A stretch of DNA of 64,000 nucleotides, from contig NZ_CP029608.1 of assembly GCF_003352185.1 (NCBI RefSeq), positions 2,542,001 through 2,606,000 of the forward strand, read 5' to 3'. This DNA comes from Pseudomonas kribbensis. GTDB taxonomy: Bacteria > Pseudomonadota > Gammaproteobacteria > Pseudomonadales > Pseudomonadaceae. Below, in pieces: positions 22,501 to 28,421 of this stretch; position 1 is the first letter of the stretch, and every line of letters starts with the position of its first letter. The position numbers were made by a program, and so were the translations under genes. The notes under the pieces were generated by a model. It saw only the letters and a program-made list of their open reading frames with translations, was not told where the DNA came from and ran no database searches.

Positions 22501-25182
22501 GAGCGTGCCGATCCAGCGGCCTTCCGCCGCTTGCTGGCCGAGGCGCCGGACCTGCGCATCGTCCACTGCTACGGCCCGACCGAAACCACCACTTACGCCA
22601 CGACGTTTGAAGTGCGCGAAGTGGCGGAAACCGCCGACAGCGTGCCGATTGGCGGGCCGATTTCCAACACCCAGGTCTACTTGCTCGACGCCCGTCAGCA
22701 ACCGGTGCCGATGGGTGTAACCGGCGAGCTGTACATCGGCGGCCAGGGCGTGGCGCTGGGCTATTTGAATCGCCCGGACCTGACCGCCGAGAAATTCCTG
22801 CAAGACCCGTTCGGCGATCAGCCGGGGGCGCTGCTGTACCGCACCGGCGACCTCGCGCGCTGGTTGGCACCGGGGCAACTGGAATGCATCGGTCGCAACG
22901 ACGATCAGGTGAAAATCCGTGGTTTCCGCATCGAACTGGGAGAAATCGAAAACCGCCTGCTGAATTGCGAAGGAGTCAGGGAAGTCATCGTGCTGGCCCG
23001 TCAGGACGGCCAGGAACCGCTGCGTCTGGTGGCGTATTTCACAGCCGATGAGGGCGTCGACAGCACTACTTTACGCAGCCAATTGCAGGCGCGCCTGCCG
23101 GAATACATGGTGCCCTCGGCCTGGGTACAACTCGACGCGTTGCCGCTGAACAACAACGGCAAGGTGGACCGCAAGGCGTTGCCGATCCCGGCGCAGGACG
23201 CGCTACTCAGCCGCGCCTATGAAGCCCCGGCCAATCCGCTGGAAGAAACTTTGGCGCAGTTGTGGGCCGAGGTGTTGCAGGTCGAGCAGGTGGGTCGTCA
23301 CGACAACTTCTTCGAACTGGGCGGCCATTCGTTGCTGGCGATTCGTCTGGTCAACCTGATGCAGCAGAACGGCCTGGAAGTGACGCTGGCCGAGCTGTTC
23401 CAGCACGCCAGCATCGAGTCGCTCGGCACGTTGCTCTGCCAGCGCACCGGTGCAGAACAACAGGATGACGGGCTGGTCGTGGTGCGTGCCGGTGGTGCAG
23501 GCACGCCGCTGTTCCTGATGCATGAGTTCAGCGGGATGGACGCGTACTTCCCGGCGCTGGGCCTGCACATCGAGGGCGATTTCCCGATCTACGGCCTGCC
23601 GGGCATACCGTTCGGCCAGTCACCGCTGCGCACCATGGAATGCCTGGCGGCGCGCATGGTGGAGATCATCCGTTCGGTGCAGCCGCACGGGCCTTATCGC
23701 CTGGCCGGTTGGTCGTTCGGCGGGGTGCTGGCCTATGAAGTGGCGATGCAGTTGCTTGGCATGGATGAGTCGGTGGCGTTCGTCGGCCTGATCGACAGTT
23801 TCGTGCCGCGCCTGACCGATCAGGGCAAGGCGCGCTGGAGCGACGAGCATGCGCACAAGCGCCAGTTGCTGCAGCACTGCACGATGTACCGGGCTTCTCT
23901 TGGCGCCGCGGGGCAAGCCGCACTGGCGCATCTGGCGCTGTTGCAGACCGAACTGGAACAGATCGACTTCCAGCCGCTGTTGCAGCGCTGCCGGGACGAG
24001 CAATTGCTGCATCCGGAGATGGCCGCCGCCGCGCCGCAAGACCTTTGGCATTACCTCGACCGCGAAGTCGCCCACGGGCATGCGCTGGCGCATTACCGGA
24101 TCAATCCGTTGGGCTTGCCGTTGCATCTGTTCCGGGCTCAAGAGCATCCGACAGAGCTGTCCCGACGGCACCCGACCCTGGGCTGGTCGGATGAAGTGCC
24201 GGCCACGCTGTTGCACTGCATCGACGTGCCGGGCGATCACCAGAGCATGATGCAGACGCCGCATGTGCAGGTGCTTGGTCAGGCGCTCGGTCAGGCAATT
24301 CAGGCCTCGGCAGTGATCGAATCCCGGGCGTATCAGCCGCTGTTGACGATCCAGACCGGTCACGCCGGGCATGCGCCGATTTTCTGTGTGCCGGGGGCGG
24401 GTGACAGTGTCACCGGGTTCATCCACCTGACCGAGGCGCTGGGGCCGGAGTGGCCGATTTACGGCTTGCAGCCCCGAGGCCTCGACGGCGCAACCGTGCC
24501 GCACAGCCGGGTCGAAAGCGCCGCCACGTTCTACCTGCGGGCACTTGAGCAGTTGTATCCGCAAGGACCGGTGCATCTGATCGGGCATTCGTTCGGTGGC
24601 TGGGTGGCCTACGCCATGGCGGCGCAGTTGCAGGCTGCTGGGCGCGAGGTGGCGTCCCTGACCCTGATCGACAGCGAATCGCCGGGTGGCAACAGCGTCG
24701 TGGGCAAACCGTACACCACGACGGCGGCGTTGTTGCGGCTGATCGAGTCGCTGCAACTGTCCAGCGGCAAGTCTTTGGCGATCGATGCACTGGCGTTCGC
24801 TGAAGCCGATGACGCTACGCAAATGCGCTTGCTGCATGACGGCATGGTGCATGCCGGTGTGCTGTCCGAACGCTCGTCAGCTGACGCGATGCAGGGCCCG
24901 GTGCGCACGTTCGCCACGGCGCTGCGCACGGTCTATCAGCCGGCGTTGGCCTATACCGGACCAGTGCGTCTGGCGCTGGTGGACGATCCGACACTGGACG
25001 CCTCGGGCAACCAGCGCGAGCAGGCAGCGATGCTCGAAGGCTGGCAGCGCGAGGCCCGGGATCTGGCGGTGTGGTACGGCCCCGGCAACCACTTCACGAT
25101 CCTCAAGGCGCCCAACGTCTTCAGTCTCGCGGCGTGGTGGCATGACGGGCTGACGGTGGCGGCGGGTCAAGTGTTGTCCTGA
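10534..25182 (+). CDS. Terminal non-ribosomal peptide synthetase, four modules (Leu-Leu-Ser-Ile/Val-like) with tandem thioesterases
   Basis: Completes and releases the lipopeptide. Order by approximate residue: TubC-like N-terminal docking domain 1-57; dual C/E 75-530; A 558-1044 (DAWFLGNVVK, Leu); T ~1090; LCL condensation 1148-1590 (HHIISDG); A 1603-2090 (DAWFLGNVVK, Leu); T ~2136; LCL 2192-2630 (HHIVSDG); A 2649-3145 (DVWHMSLVDK, Ser); T ~3191; dual C/E 3236-3720 (HHLSAPQGD); A 3728-4221 (DAMFLGCTYK, probably Ile/Val); T ~4264; thioesterase 1 from 4313 (GWSFGG); thioesterase 2 from 4603 (GHSFGG). The GTG start overlaps the previous stop by 4 bp, so translation is probably coupled. Tandem thioesterases are usual in Pseudomonas cyclic lipopeptide systems; the first normally cyclises and releases. 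Expected configuration from C-domain types: D-Ser (upstream protein)-L-Leu-L-Leu-D-Ser-L-Ile/Val. Composition matches entolysin-like peptides; this is inference. Confidence 0.97.
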   Translation: MNVIELLATLKAKDIQLAVTDDQLRVQGNKQALSDPAVLALLREHKPALIELIKAGQYSASKSGQVDVPANGIAPGTTRITPAMLTLAELDQATIDRLVDDVPGGAANVQDIYPLAPLQEGILYHHVSATQGDPYVMQAHFAFAGRGRLNAFVQALQAVIDRHDILRTAVVWEGLDTPQQVVWREAELPVEEIDAQGDALAYLHERFDAREFRMDVSRAPMMRLAHAWDEAGQRVVATLLFHHMALDHSALDVVRHEMRAFLTGLGHLLGRPVAFRDYVAQARLGVSEQEHEAFFRDMLGDIDEPTLPFGLQDVQGDGHGITELSVPVEPALGQRLRGQARQLGVSAASLFHLAWAQVLATLAGKQRVVFGTVLMGRLQGAEATDRALGIFINTLPVRVDVDAQSVRSAVQATHARLTTLMRHEHAPLALAQRCSSVAAPTPLFSALLNYRHSHGAASASAQTLSAWEGITTLHSEERTNYPLTLSIDDLGDAFSLTLLATTEVDPHRVCDYMLGALNGLVSALEQAPDSPVSQVPILPDTEREQILRGFNATRADYPQGLTIHQRFEAQVVERPEAVAAVFLGEQVTYAELNLHANALAHHLISLGVRTDDRVAIVARRGLDTLAGLLAILKAGAGYVPVDPAHPPERLSYLLSDSAPAVVLTQSDLRDRLPTLDVPVIDLDRRTWPLSLALDPQVPGLTAKHLAYVIYTSGSTGLPKGVMVEHRTLSNLVDWHCGAFDLCAGRHTSSLAGFGFDAMAWEVWPALCAGATLHLAPTRDGNEDIDALLDWWRAQPLDVSFLPTPVAEYAFSQNLEHPTLRTLLIGGDRLRQFSRHRHFDVINNYGPTETTVVATSGKVEAGHTLHIGRPVSNATVYLLDEQQRPVPIGVAGELYVGGAGVARGYLNRPDLTAERFLDDPFNGGRMYRTGDLARWQDDGTLEYLGRNDDQVKIRGVRIELGEIETRLNQLPGIQEAVLLAREDEPGQPRLVAYYTEQAQVEPQPVAELRACLLAQLPEYMVPAAFVRLDALPLTANGKVDRKALPAPDRAALFTRHYEAPHGELEIALARIWGEVLQVGQVGRRDHFFELGGHSLLAMRMVSQVRQRLGVELALSDLFANAELAAVAEVLAQAGRSSQPAMLPVPRDGALPLSFAQQRLWFLARMEGVNTAYNIPLGLRLRGHLDEAALQRSLARIIDRHETLRSRFVPHDDDVQVVIAPVDSGVLLRVEDLRQHPHADDAMQALIREQSSTPFDLLHDPLIRGCLVRLADDHHVLLLTLHHIISDGWSMGVLTRELMALYQAFSHGEADPLPPLALQYADYAIWQRRWLSGEVLQQQSDYWQQTLAGAPTLLVLPTDRPRPAQQDYAGSSVEFRLDEPLSAGLKALSQRHGVTMYMTMVSAWALLLSRLSGQSDVVIGSPVANRGRVEVEGLIGLFINTLALRIDTSGGLSVEALLARVKTLTLQAQAHQDLPFEQVVEVTRPARSLSHSPLFQTTLSWENSVGPALELGAMALENVAGPTRFAKFDLSLTLGETRDGIRGVLEYATALFDESTIQRYVGYFEQLLHAMVANDQAQLEQLDMVQAHEREQLLVAFNDTHAEFVSGLTIAQRFEAQVIERPEAVVAVCQGQALSFAELNRQANTLAHHLIGLGVRPDDRVAIVARRGLDTLVGLVAILKAGAGYVPVDPAHPAERLNYLLSDSAPVAVLCLSDLRGRLPALDVPVIDLDLQAWSDTETGNPQVPGMTREHLAYVIYTSGSTGLPKGVMVEHHTLSNLVDWHCKAFDLCAGRHTSSLAGFGFDAMAWEVWPALCAGATLHLAPARDGSEDVDALLDWWRAQPLDVSFLPTPVAEYAFSQNLEHPTLRTLLIGGDRLRQFNRQQSFDVVNNYGPTEATVVATSGIVEAGQALHIGKPIANATVYLLDEQQRPVPVGVAGELYVGGAGVARGYLNRPDLTEERFLRDPFNHGRMYRTGDLARWRADGSIEYLGRNDDQVKIRGVRVELGEIETRLNQLPGIQEAVLVAREDEPGQVRLVAYFTEQVQGEALAVSDLRAHLLGQLPEYMVPAAFVRLDALPLTANGKVDRKALPVPDRSALFTRDYQAPQGELETTLAQIWAEVLQVEQVGRQDHFFELGGHSLLAMRMLSQVRQRLGVELTLAELFANAELAAVAEVLARAGRCTQPAIMPAPRDGTLPLSFAQQRLWFMAQLEGANTAYNIPLGLRLRGRLDEAALQRALARIVERHETLRSRFAQFNEEAQVLIAPPDSAVLLRVEDLRRHPQADDALLALIQGEASGPFDLQDDPLIRGRLVRLADDHHVLLLTLHHIVSDGWSMGVLTRELMALYQAFSHGEADPLPPLALQYSDYAVWQRRWLSGEVLQRQSDYWQQTLAGAPALLMLPTDRPRPALQDYAGSSVDIRLDERLSAGLKALCQRHGVTPYMAVMSAWAMLLGRLSGQSDVVIGSPVANRNRAEIEGLIGLFVNTLAVRIDTSGALTVEALLARVKARTLEAQAHQDLPFEQVVEITRPVRSLSHSPLFQTLLSWDSGSGATLALGDLTLEGVAEPSHFAKFDLSLTLGEAQGVIRGSLEYATALFDESTVQRYAGYLQQLLQAMVSNDQALLEQVDVLAEEERRHLLHGFNATDVDYNLQQSIHGLFEAQVARSPQAVAVLSGEQRLSYAELNARANRLAHHLRALGVGPDARVAICVERGLEMVVGLLAILKAGGGYVPLDPAYPLERLAYMLEDSVPLAVLVQGSTRGLLGEVAVPVVDLDHDTWQSLSADNPSVDGLTPQHTAYVIYTSGSTGQPKGVINEHSGVVNRLLWMQDAYRLTAEDSVLQKTPFSFDVSVWEFFWPLMTGARLVMARPGGHKDPLYLSEVIERERITTLHFVPSMLDVFLAHGETARCHGLRQVMCSGEALPGSLVRRFKQQLPGSGLHNLYGPTEAAVDVTAWDCSGPLEQTPDNTPIGKPIANTRMYILDAQQQPVPQGVVGELYIGGVQVARGYLNRPELSAERFLNDPFQPNGRLYRTGDIARYLADGNIEYLGRNDDQVKIRGLRIELGEIQSRLTDIGGVQEAAVLAREDVPGDKRLVAYYTGARLEIDVLRGHLLEHLPDYMVPAVFVHLDALPLSPNGKLDRKALPVPDQASVITREYEAPVGEVEILLAGLWAELLNVERVGRHDNFFELGGHSLMAVNLVARMRHVGLTADVRVLFSQPTLAALAAAVGDETEAEIPANRIAPDCKHITPDMLPLVALDQPAIDRIVASIPGGAANVQDIYPLAPLQAGILFHHLSAPQGDPYVLQAQFAFADESRLRVFAEALQAVIERHDILRTSLFWDGLEEPVQVVWRQASLVCETVELDESETDALSQLRNRFDTRHYRMAVTQAPLMRVVHSWDAVNRRVVALLLFHHLVMDHIALEVLRHEMQSVLLGQVRQLAEPVPYRTYVARTRSGLSEEEHETFFREMLGDIDEPTLPYGQGNVADGGNGHAQWLLSTALSQRVRAKARRLGISAASLMHLAWASVLGQLSGRENVVFGTVMLGRLHGGEGAERALGVFINTLPLRIDLDGQTVKEAALATHQRLNRLLHHEHAPLALVQRCSAMAPGVPLFNALFNYRHSGGGGTPSDEVVAAWQGMQLLDAEEHSNYRLSLSVDDLGEDFSLTALTMAGIDAGRICDYMDLAVESLLQALERTPQLGIDQLSILPRDERRQLLVEFNATQRDYPATLTVHRLFEQQVMKHSQAVAAVHGRAALTYEELNQRANRLAHYLIGHGVQPGNHVAILLPRSLDLLIAQLAIGKCAAAYVPLDINAPAERQAFMVEDCGAKALLTLSTEATDYAVRRIDLDLLSLDAQPVHNPDLPQSSESLAYIMYTSGSTGTPKGVMVPHRAIGRLVINNGYADFNPQDRVAFASNPAFDASTMDVWGPLLNGGRVVVIDHATLLDPQAFGRELANTGATILFVTTALFNQYVQLIPEALKGLRMVLCGGERADPAAFRRLLAEAPDLRIVHCYGPTETTTYATTFEVREVAETADSVPIGGPISNTQVYLLDARQQPVPMGVTGELYIGGQGVALGYLNRPDLTAEKFLQDPFGDQPGALLYRTGDLARWLAPGQLECIGRNDDQVKIRGFRIELGEIENRLLNCEGVREVIVLARQDGQEPLRLVAYFTADEGVDSTTLRSQLQARLPEYMVPSAWVQLDALPLNNNGKVDRKALPIPAQDALLSRAYEAPANPLEETLAQLWAEVLQVEQVGRHDNFFELGGHSLLAIRLVNLMQQNGLEVTLAELFQHASIESLGTLLCQRTGAEQQDDGLVVVRAGGAGTPLFLMHEFSGMDAYFPALGLHIEGDFPIYGLPGIPFGQSPLRTMECLAARMVEIIRSVQPHGPYRLAGWSFGGVLAYEVAMQLLGMDESVAFVGLIDSFVPRLTDQGKARWSDEHAHKRQLLQHCTMYRASLGAAGQAALAHLALLQTELEQIDFQPLLQRCRDEQLLHPEMAAAAPQDLWHYLDREVAHGHALAHYRINPLGLPLHLFRAQEHPTELSRRHPTLGWSDEVPATLLHCIDVPGDHQSMMQTPHVQVLGQALGQAIQASAVIESRAYQPLLTIQTGHAGHAPIFCVPGAGDSVTGFIHLTEALGPEWPIYGLQPRGLDGATVPHSRVESAATFYLRALEQLYPQGPVHLIGHSFGGWVAYAMAAQLQAAGREVASLTLIDSESPGGNSVVGKPYTTTAALLRLIESLQLSSGKSLAIDALAFAEADDATQMRLLHDGMVHAGVLSERSSADAMQGPVRTFATALRTVYQPALAYTGPVRLALVDDPTLDASGNQREQAAMLEGWQREARDLAVWYGPGNHFTILKAPNVFSLAAWWHDGLTVAAGQVLS
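18527..20103 (+). repeat. Ser adenylation-domain repeat, copy 2
   Basis: Partner of 8826-10402. The upstream C domains differ in type (dual C/E there, LCL here), so only the A domain has been homogenised, not the whole module. Confidence 0.9.
22581..23184 (+). repeat. Adenylation-domain C-terminal repeat, copy 2
   Basis: Partner of positions 1-604. Belongs to the last (Ile/Val-like) A domain of the terminal synthetase. The shared code residues TY suggest that both modules use a similar branched-chain substrate. Confidence 0.85.
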
Positions 25183-25202
25183 TTGAAGTTTTTATCCTGG
25201 AA

Positions 25203-25219
25203 CCCGGCCGCTGGCCGGG
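25203..25219 (+). other. Small hairpin between NRPS and exporter genes
   Basis: CCCGGCC-gct-GGCCGGG is a perfect 7-bp stem in the 66-bp gap between the NRPS stop and macA. No T-run follows, so it is not a classical terminator. It may slow transcription or protect an mRNA end. Confidence 0.4.
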
Positions 25220-25248
25220 CTCAACCCTGAACGGAATTGTGGTCATTT

Positions 25249-26397
25249 ATGGAACAGTCGAAGTTGCGCAAAGTCGGTCTGGGAATCGCGTTGACGCTGG
25301 TGGCCGGGTTGGTGTTCTACACGGTGCAGGCACCGGCCGAAGCACCGCAATACCTGACCGCCACGGTTGAACGCGGTGACATTGAAAACGCGGTGCTGGC
25401 CACCGGATTGCTGGAAGGCATCAAGCAGGTGGACGTCGGTGCCCAGGTCTCGGGGCAGTTGAAGTCGCTGAAGGTCAAGGTCGGCGACAAGGTCAAGAAG
25501 GGCCAGTGGCTGGCGGAAATCGACCCGCTGGTGCTGCAGAACACCTTGCGTCAGGCGCAGGTCGACGAGGAAAACCTGCAAGCCCAGCGCCGGGCGACTC
25601 AGGCTCAATTGCGCCAGACCAAGGCAATCTACGAGCGCTATCAGAACCTGCAGGAAGATGCCTCGATCTCGCGGCAGGATTTCGAAACCGCGCAATCGAA
25701 CTACGAGGTGCAACAGGCCAATCTGTTGTCGCTGGATGCGCAAATCAAGAGCGCGCATATTCAGATCGACACCGCCAAGGTCAATCTGGCCTACACGCGG
25801 ATCGTCGCGCCCATCGACGGCGACGTGGTGGGCATCGTCACCCAGGAAGGCCAGACCGTGATCGCCAACCAACTGGCGCCGATCCTGCTGAAGCTGGCGG
25901 ATCTGGACACCATGACCGTCAAGGCTCAGGTGTCGGAGGCGGACGTCATCCACATCGCGCCGGGGCAGGAGGTGTATTTCACCATTCTGGGTGAGGACAA
26001 GCGTTACTACGGCAAGCTGCGCGGCACTGACCCTGCGCCGCAGAACTTCCTTGAAGCGCCGCCTGCCGGGACACCGAAGCAGAACACGGCGGTGTTCTAC
26101 AACGCGCTGTTCGAGGTGCCGAACCCGGATCATCGCCTGCGTATTTCCATGACGGCGCAGGTACGCGTGGTGCTCGACACCGCCAAGTCGGTGCTGACGA
26201 TTCCGGTGGCGGCACTCGGTCCGCGCAACAACGATGGCAGCTTCCCGGTGCGGGTGCTGGACGCCAAGGGCCAGGCGCAGTCGCGCAATGTGCAGACCGG
26301 GATCAACAACAACGTCAAGGTGCAGGTCAACGACGGTCTGGCCGAAGGCGACCGGGTGGTGATCGGTGATCCAGTGGCGAAAGTGGCAGGGGCATGA
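25249..26397 (+). CDS. macA: MacA-type periplasmic adaptor of lipopeptide exporter
   Basis: Membrane-fusion protein that links an inner-membrane MacB-type pump to an outer-membrane channel. 382 aa from ATG 25249. One N-terminal transmembrane anchor (about residues 9-27, IALTLVAGLVFYTV), then a biotinyl-lipoyl-like half with GAQVSGQLKSL, a long alpha-helical hairpin rich in Gln/Ala (about 95-170), and a beta-barrel half around VAPIDGDVVGIVTQEG. A TTG four codons upstream is in frame, but ATG is preferred. It follows the NRPS by 66 bp and overlaps macB by 4 bp. MacAB pairs downstream of Pseudomonas lipopeptide synthetases are known to aid export; substrate assignment here rests on location. Confidence 0.92.
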   Translation: MEQSKLRKVGLGIALTLVAGLVFYTVQAPAEAPQYLTATVERGDIENAVLATGLLEGIKQVDVGAQVSGQLKSLKVKVGDKVKKGQWLAEIDPLVLQNTLRQAQVDEENLQAQRRATQAQLRQTKAIYERYQNLQEDASISRQDFETAQSNYEVQQANLLSLDAQIKSAHIQIDTAKVNLAYTRIVAPIDGDVVGIVTQEGQTVIANQLAPILLKLADLDTMTVKAQVSEADVIHIAPGQEVYFTILGEDKRYYGKLRGTDPAPQNFLEAPPAGTPKQNTAVFYNALFEVPNPDHRLRISMTAQVRVVLDTAKSVLTIPVAALGPRNNDGSFPVRVLDAKGQAQSRNVQTGINNNVKVQVNDGLAEGDRVVIGDPVAKVAGA

Positions 26398-28358
26398 GCA
26401 TGACCGAACCTCTGCTGCAACTGAGCGGCATCAGCCGCAGTTTCACCGCTGGCGACCGTGAGTTTCTGGCGCTGAAGAATATCGACCTGACGATCCATGC
26501 CGGGGAAATGGTGGCGATCATCGGCGCTTCGGGTTCCGGCAAATCGACCCTGATGAACATCCTCGGCTGCCTCGACTACGCCACGGCCGGCAGCTACAAG
26601 ATCAACGGCCGGGAAACCCGGGATCTGGACAATCAGGCGCTGGCCGAACTGCGCCGCGACTATTTCGGCTTCATCTTCCAGCGCTATCACTTGCTGCCGC
26701 ATCTGAGCGCGATGCACAACGTCGAGATGCCGGCGATCTACGCCGGCACGCCAGAACCGCAACGCCACGCCCGGGCCCGTGAACTGTTGGCGCGCCTGGG
26801 GCTGGAAGGGCACCTGACGCACCGCCCCAGCCAGCTGTCGGGTGGCCAGCAGCAGCGGGTGAGTATCGCCCGGGCCTTGATGAACGGCGGTGAAGTGATC
26901 CTCGCCGACGAGCCCACCGGCGCCCTCGACACCACCAGCGGCAAGGAGGTGATGCGCATTCTGCTGGAGCTGCACGCCGCCGGGCACACGGTGATCCTGG
27001 TGACCCACGACCCCAAGGTCGCCGCCAACGCTGAACGCATCATCGAAGTCAGCGACGGCGAAATCCTCAGCGACCGCCGCAATGAGCGCGACACCACGGC
27101 ACTGGCCAACGAAGACGCCGTGTCGCGCAAATCCGGTGCGGCACGACGTCTGGTGGCCAGCTTCGGCCTGTTCAAGGAAGCGTTCAACATGGCCTGGGTG
27201 GCGCTGATCTCCCATCGGATGCGCACCTTGCTGACCATGCTCGGGATCGTTATCGGCATCACCTCGGTGGTGTCGATCTCGGCCATCGGCGAAGGGGCCA
27301 AGCGCTACGTACTCAAGGACATTCAGGCCATCGGCAGCAACACCATCGATATCTATTCCGGCACCAGTTTCGGCGACAGTCGCTCGGCAGCCATCGAAAC
27401 CCTGGTGCCGGCGGATGTGACCGCTCTCAATCAGCTCTACTACGTCGACAGCGCTACACCGGTGGTCGGGCGCAATCTGTTGCTGCGCTATCGCAACATC
27501 GACCTCGATGCGCAGGTCAACGGCGTCAGCGATCTGTATTTCCAGGTGCGCGGAATCAAGATGGAGTCAGGCATCCCGTTCAGTGAAAGCGATGCCAGGC
27601 GCCAAGCGCAGGTGGTGGTGATCGATCACAACACCCGCCATCGGTTGTTCGGCGAGGGCGTCGATCCATTGGGGCAGGTGATCCTGATCGGCAATCTGCC
27701 GTGCACCGTGATCGGTGTGGCGGCGGAGAACAAGAACATCTTCTCGTCGAGCAAGTCGCTCAACGTCTGGGTGCCTTATGAAACCGCCGCCGGGCGGCTG
27801 TTGGGCCAGCGCTATCTGGACAGCATCAGTGTGCGGATCAAGGACGGTCAGCCGAGCAAAGTGGTGGAAGACAACGTCAACAAACTGATGCTGCAGCGCC
27901 ACGGCACCAAGGATTTCTTCACCAACAACCTCGACAGCGTGATGCAGACCGTTCAGAAAACCAGCCGCTCACTGGCGCTGTTGCTGTCGCTGATTGCGGT
28001 GATTTCGCTGGTGGTGGGCGGTATCGGCGTGATGAACATCATGCTGGTGTCGGTCACCGAGCGTACCCGTGAGATCGGCATCCGCATGGCGGTCGGGGCG
28101 CGGCAGTCGGACATCCGCCAGCAGTTTCTGGTGGAGGCGGTGATGGTCTGCCTGCTCGGTGGCGCTATCGGTATCTCGTTGAGTTATGCAATCGGCCACC
28201 TGTTCTCGTTGTTCATCAAGGAATGGGAAATGGTGTTCTCGCTGACCTCGGTACTGACTGCCGTGATCTGCTCGACCCTGATCGGCATCGTGTTCGGCTT
28301 TGTGCCGGCACGCAATGCGTCGCGGCTCGATCCGATTGAGGCGCTGGCCCGGGATTGA
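26394..28358 (+). CDS. macB: MacB-type ABC transporter, fused ATPase-permease
   Basis: Inner-membrane ABC exporter of 654 aa, the usual MacB length. N-terminal nucleotide-binding domain: Walker A GASGSGKST (~residue 42), signature LSGGQQQR (~145), Walker B VILADEP and H-loop VTHD. C-terminal permease: one transmembrane helix near residue 275 (LLTMLGIVIGITSVVSISAIG), a large periplasmic domain, then three helices (about 525-650) including VVGGIGVMNIMLVSV and the conserved TEREIGIRMAVGAR-type coupling region. Its ATG overlaps the macA stop (ATGA), so the two are co-translated. It likely exports the lipopeptide made by the upstream synthetases, powered by ATP and assisted by MacA and a TolC-like channel encoded elsewhere. 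Confidence 0.95.
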   Translation: MSMTEPLLQLSGISRSFTAGDREFLALKNIDLTIHAGEMVAIIGASGSGKSTLMNILGCLDYATAGSYKINGRETRDLDNQALAELRRDYFGFIFQRYHLLPHLSAMHNVEMPAIYAGTPEPQRHARARELLARLGLEGHLTHRPSQLSGGQQQRVSIARALMNGGEVILADEPTGALDTTSGKEVMRILLELHAAGHTVILVTHDPKVAANAERIIEVSDGEILSDRRNERDTTALANEDAVSRKSGAARRLVASFGLFKEAFNMAWVALISHRMRTLLTMLGIVIGITSVVSISAIGEGAKRYVLKDIQAIGSNTIDIYSGTSFGDSRSAAIETLVPADVTALNQLYYVDSATPVVGRNLLLRYRNIDLDAQVNGVSDLYFQVRGIKMESGIPFSESDARRQAQVVVIDHNTRHRLFGEGVDPLGQVILIGNLPCTVIGVAAENKNIFSSSKSLNVWVPYETAAGRLLGQRYLDSISVRIKDGQPSKVVEDNVNKLMLQRHGTKDFFTNNLDSVMQTVQKTSRSLALLLSLIAVISLVVGGIGVMNIMLVSVTERTREIGIRMAVGARQSDIRQQFLVEAVMVCLLGGAIGISLSYAIGHLFSLFIKEWEMVFSLTSVLTAVICSTLIGIVFGFVPARNASRLDPIEALARD

Positions 28359-28370
28359 TGAGGGCACGAA

Positions 28371-28401
28371 AAAACCGCCGTCCTTTGCAGGAGGGCGGTT
28401 T
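28371..28401. terminator. Bidirectional rho-independent terminator between macB and luxR-type gene
   Basis: AAACCGCC-g-TCCT / AGGA-g-GGCGGTTT forms a 13-bp stem with one mismatch and a 4-nt loop. It has A-runs on the left and T on the right, and lies between convergent genes. Confidence 0.85.
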
Positions 28402-28421
28402 CGTCAGAGGTGTGTGAGCCT

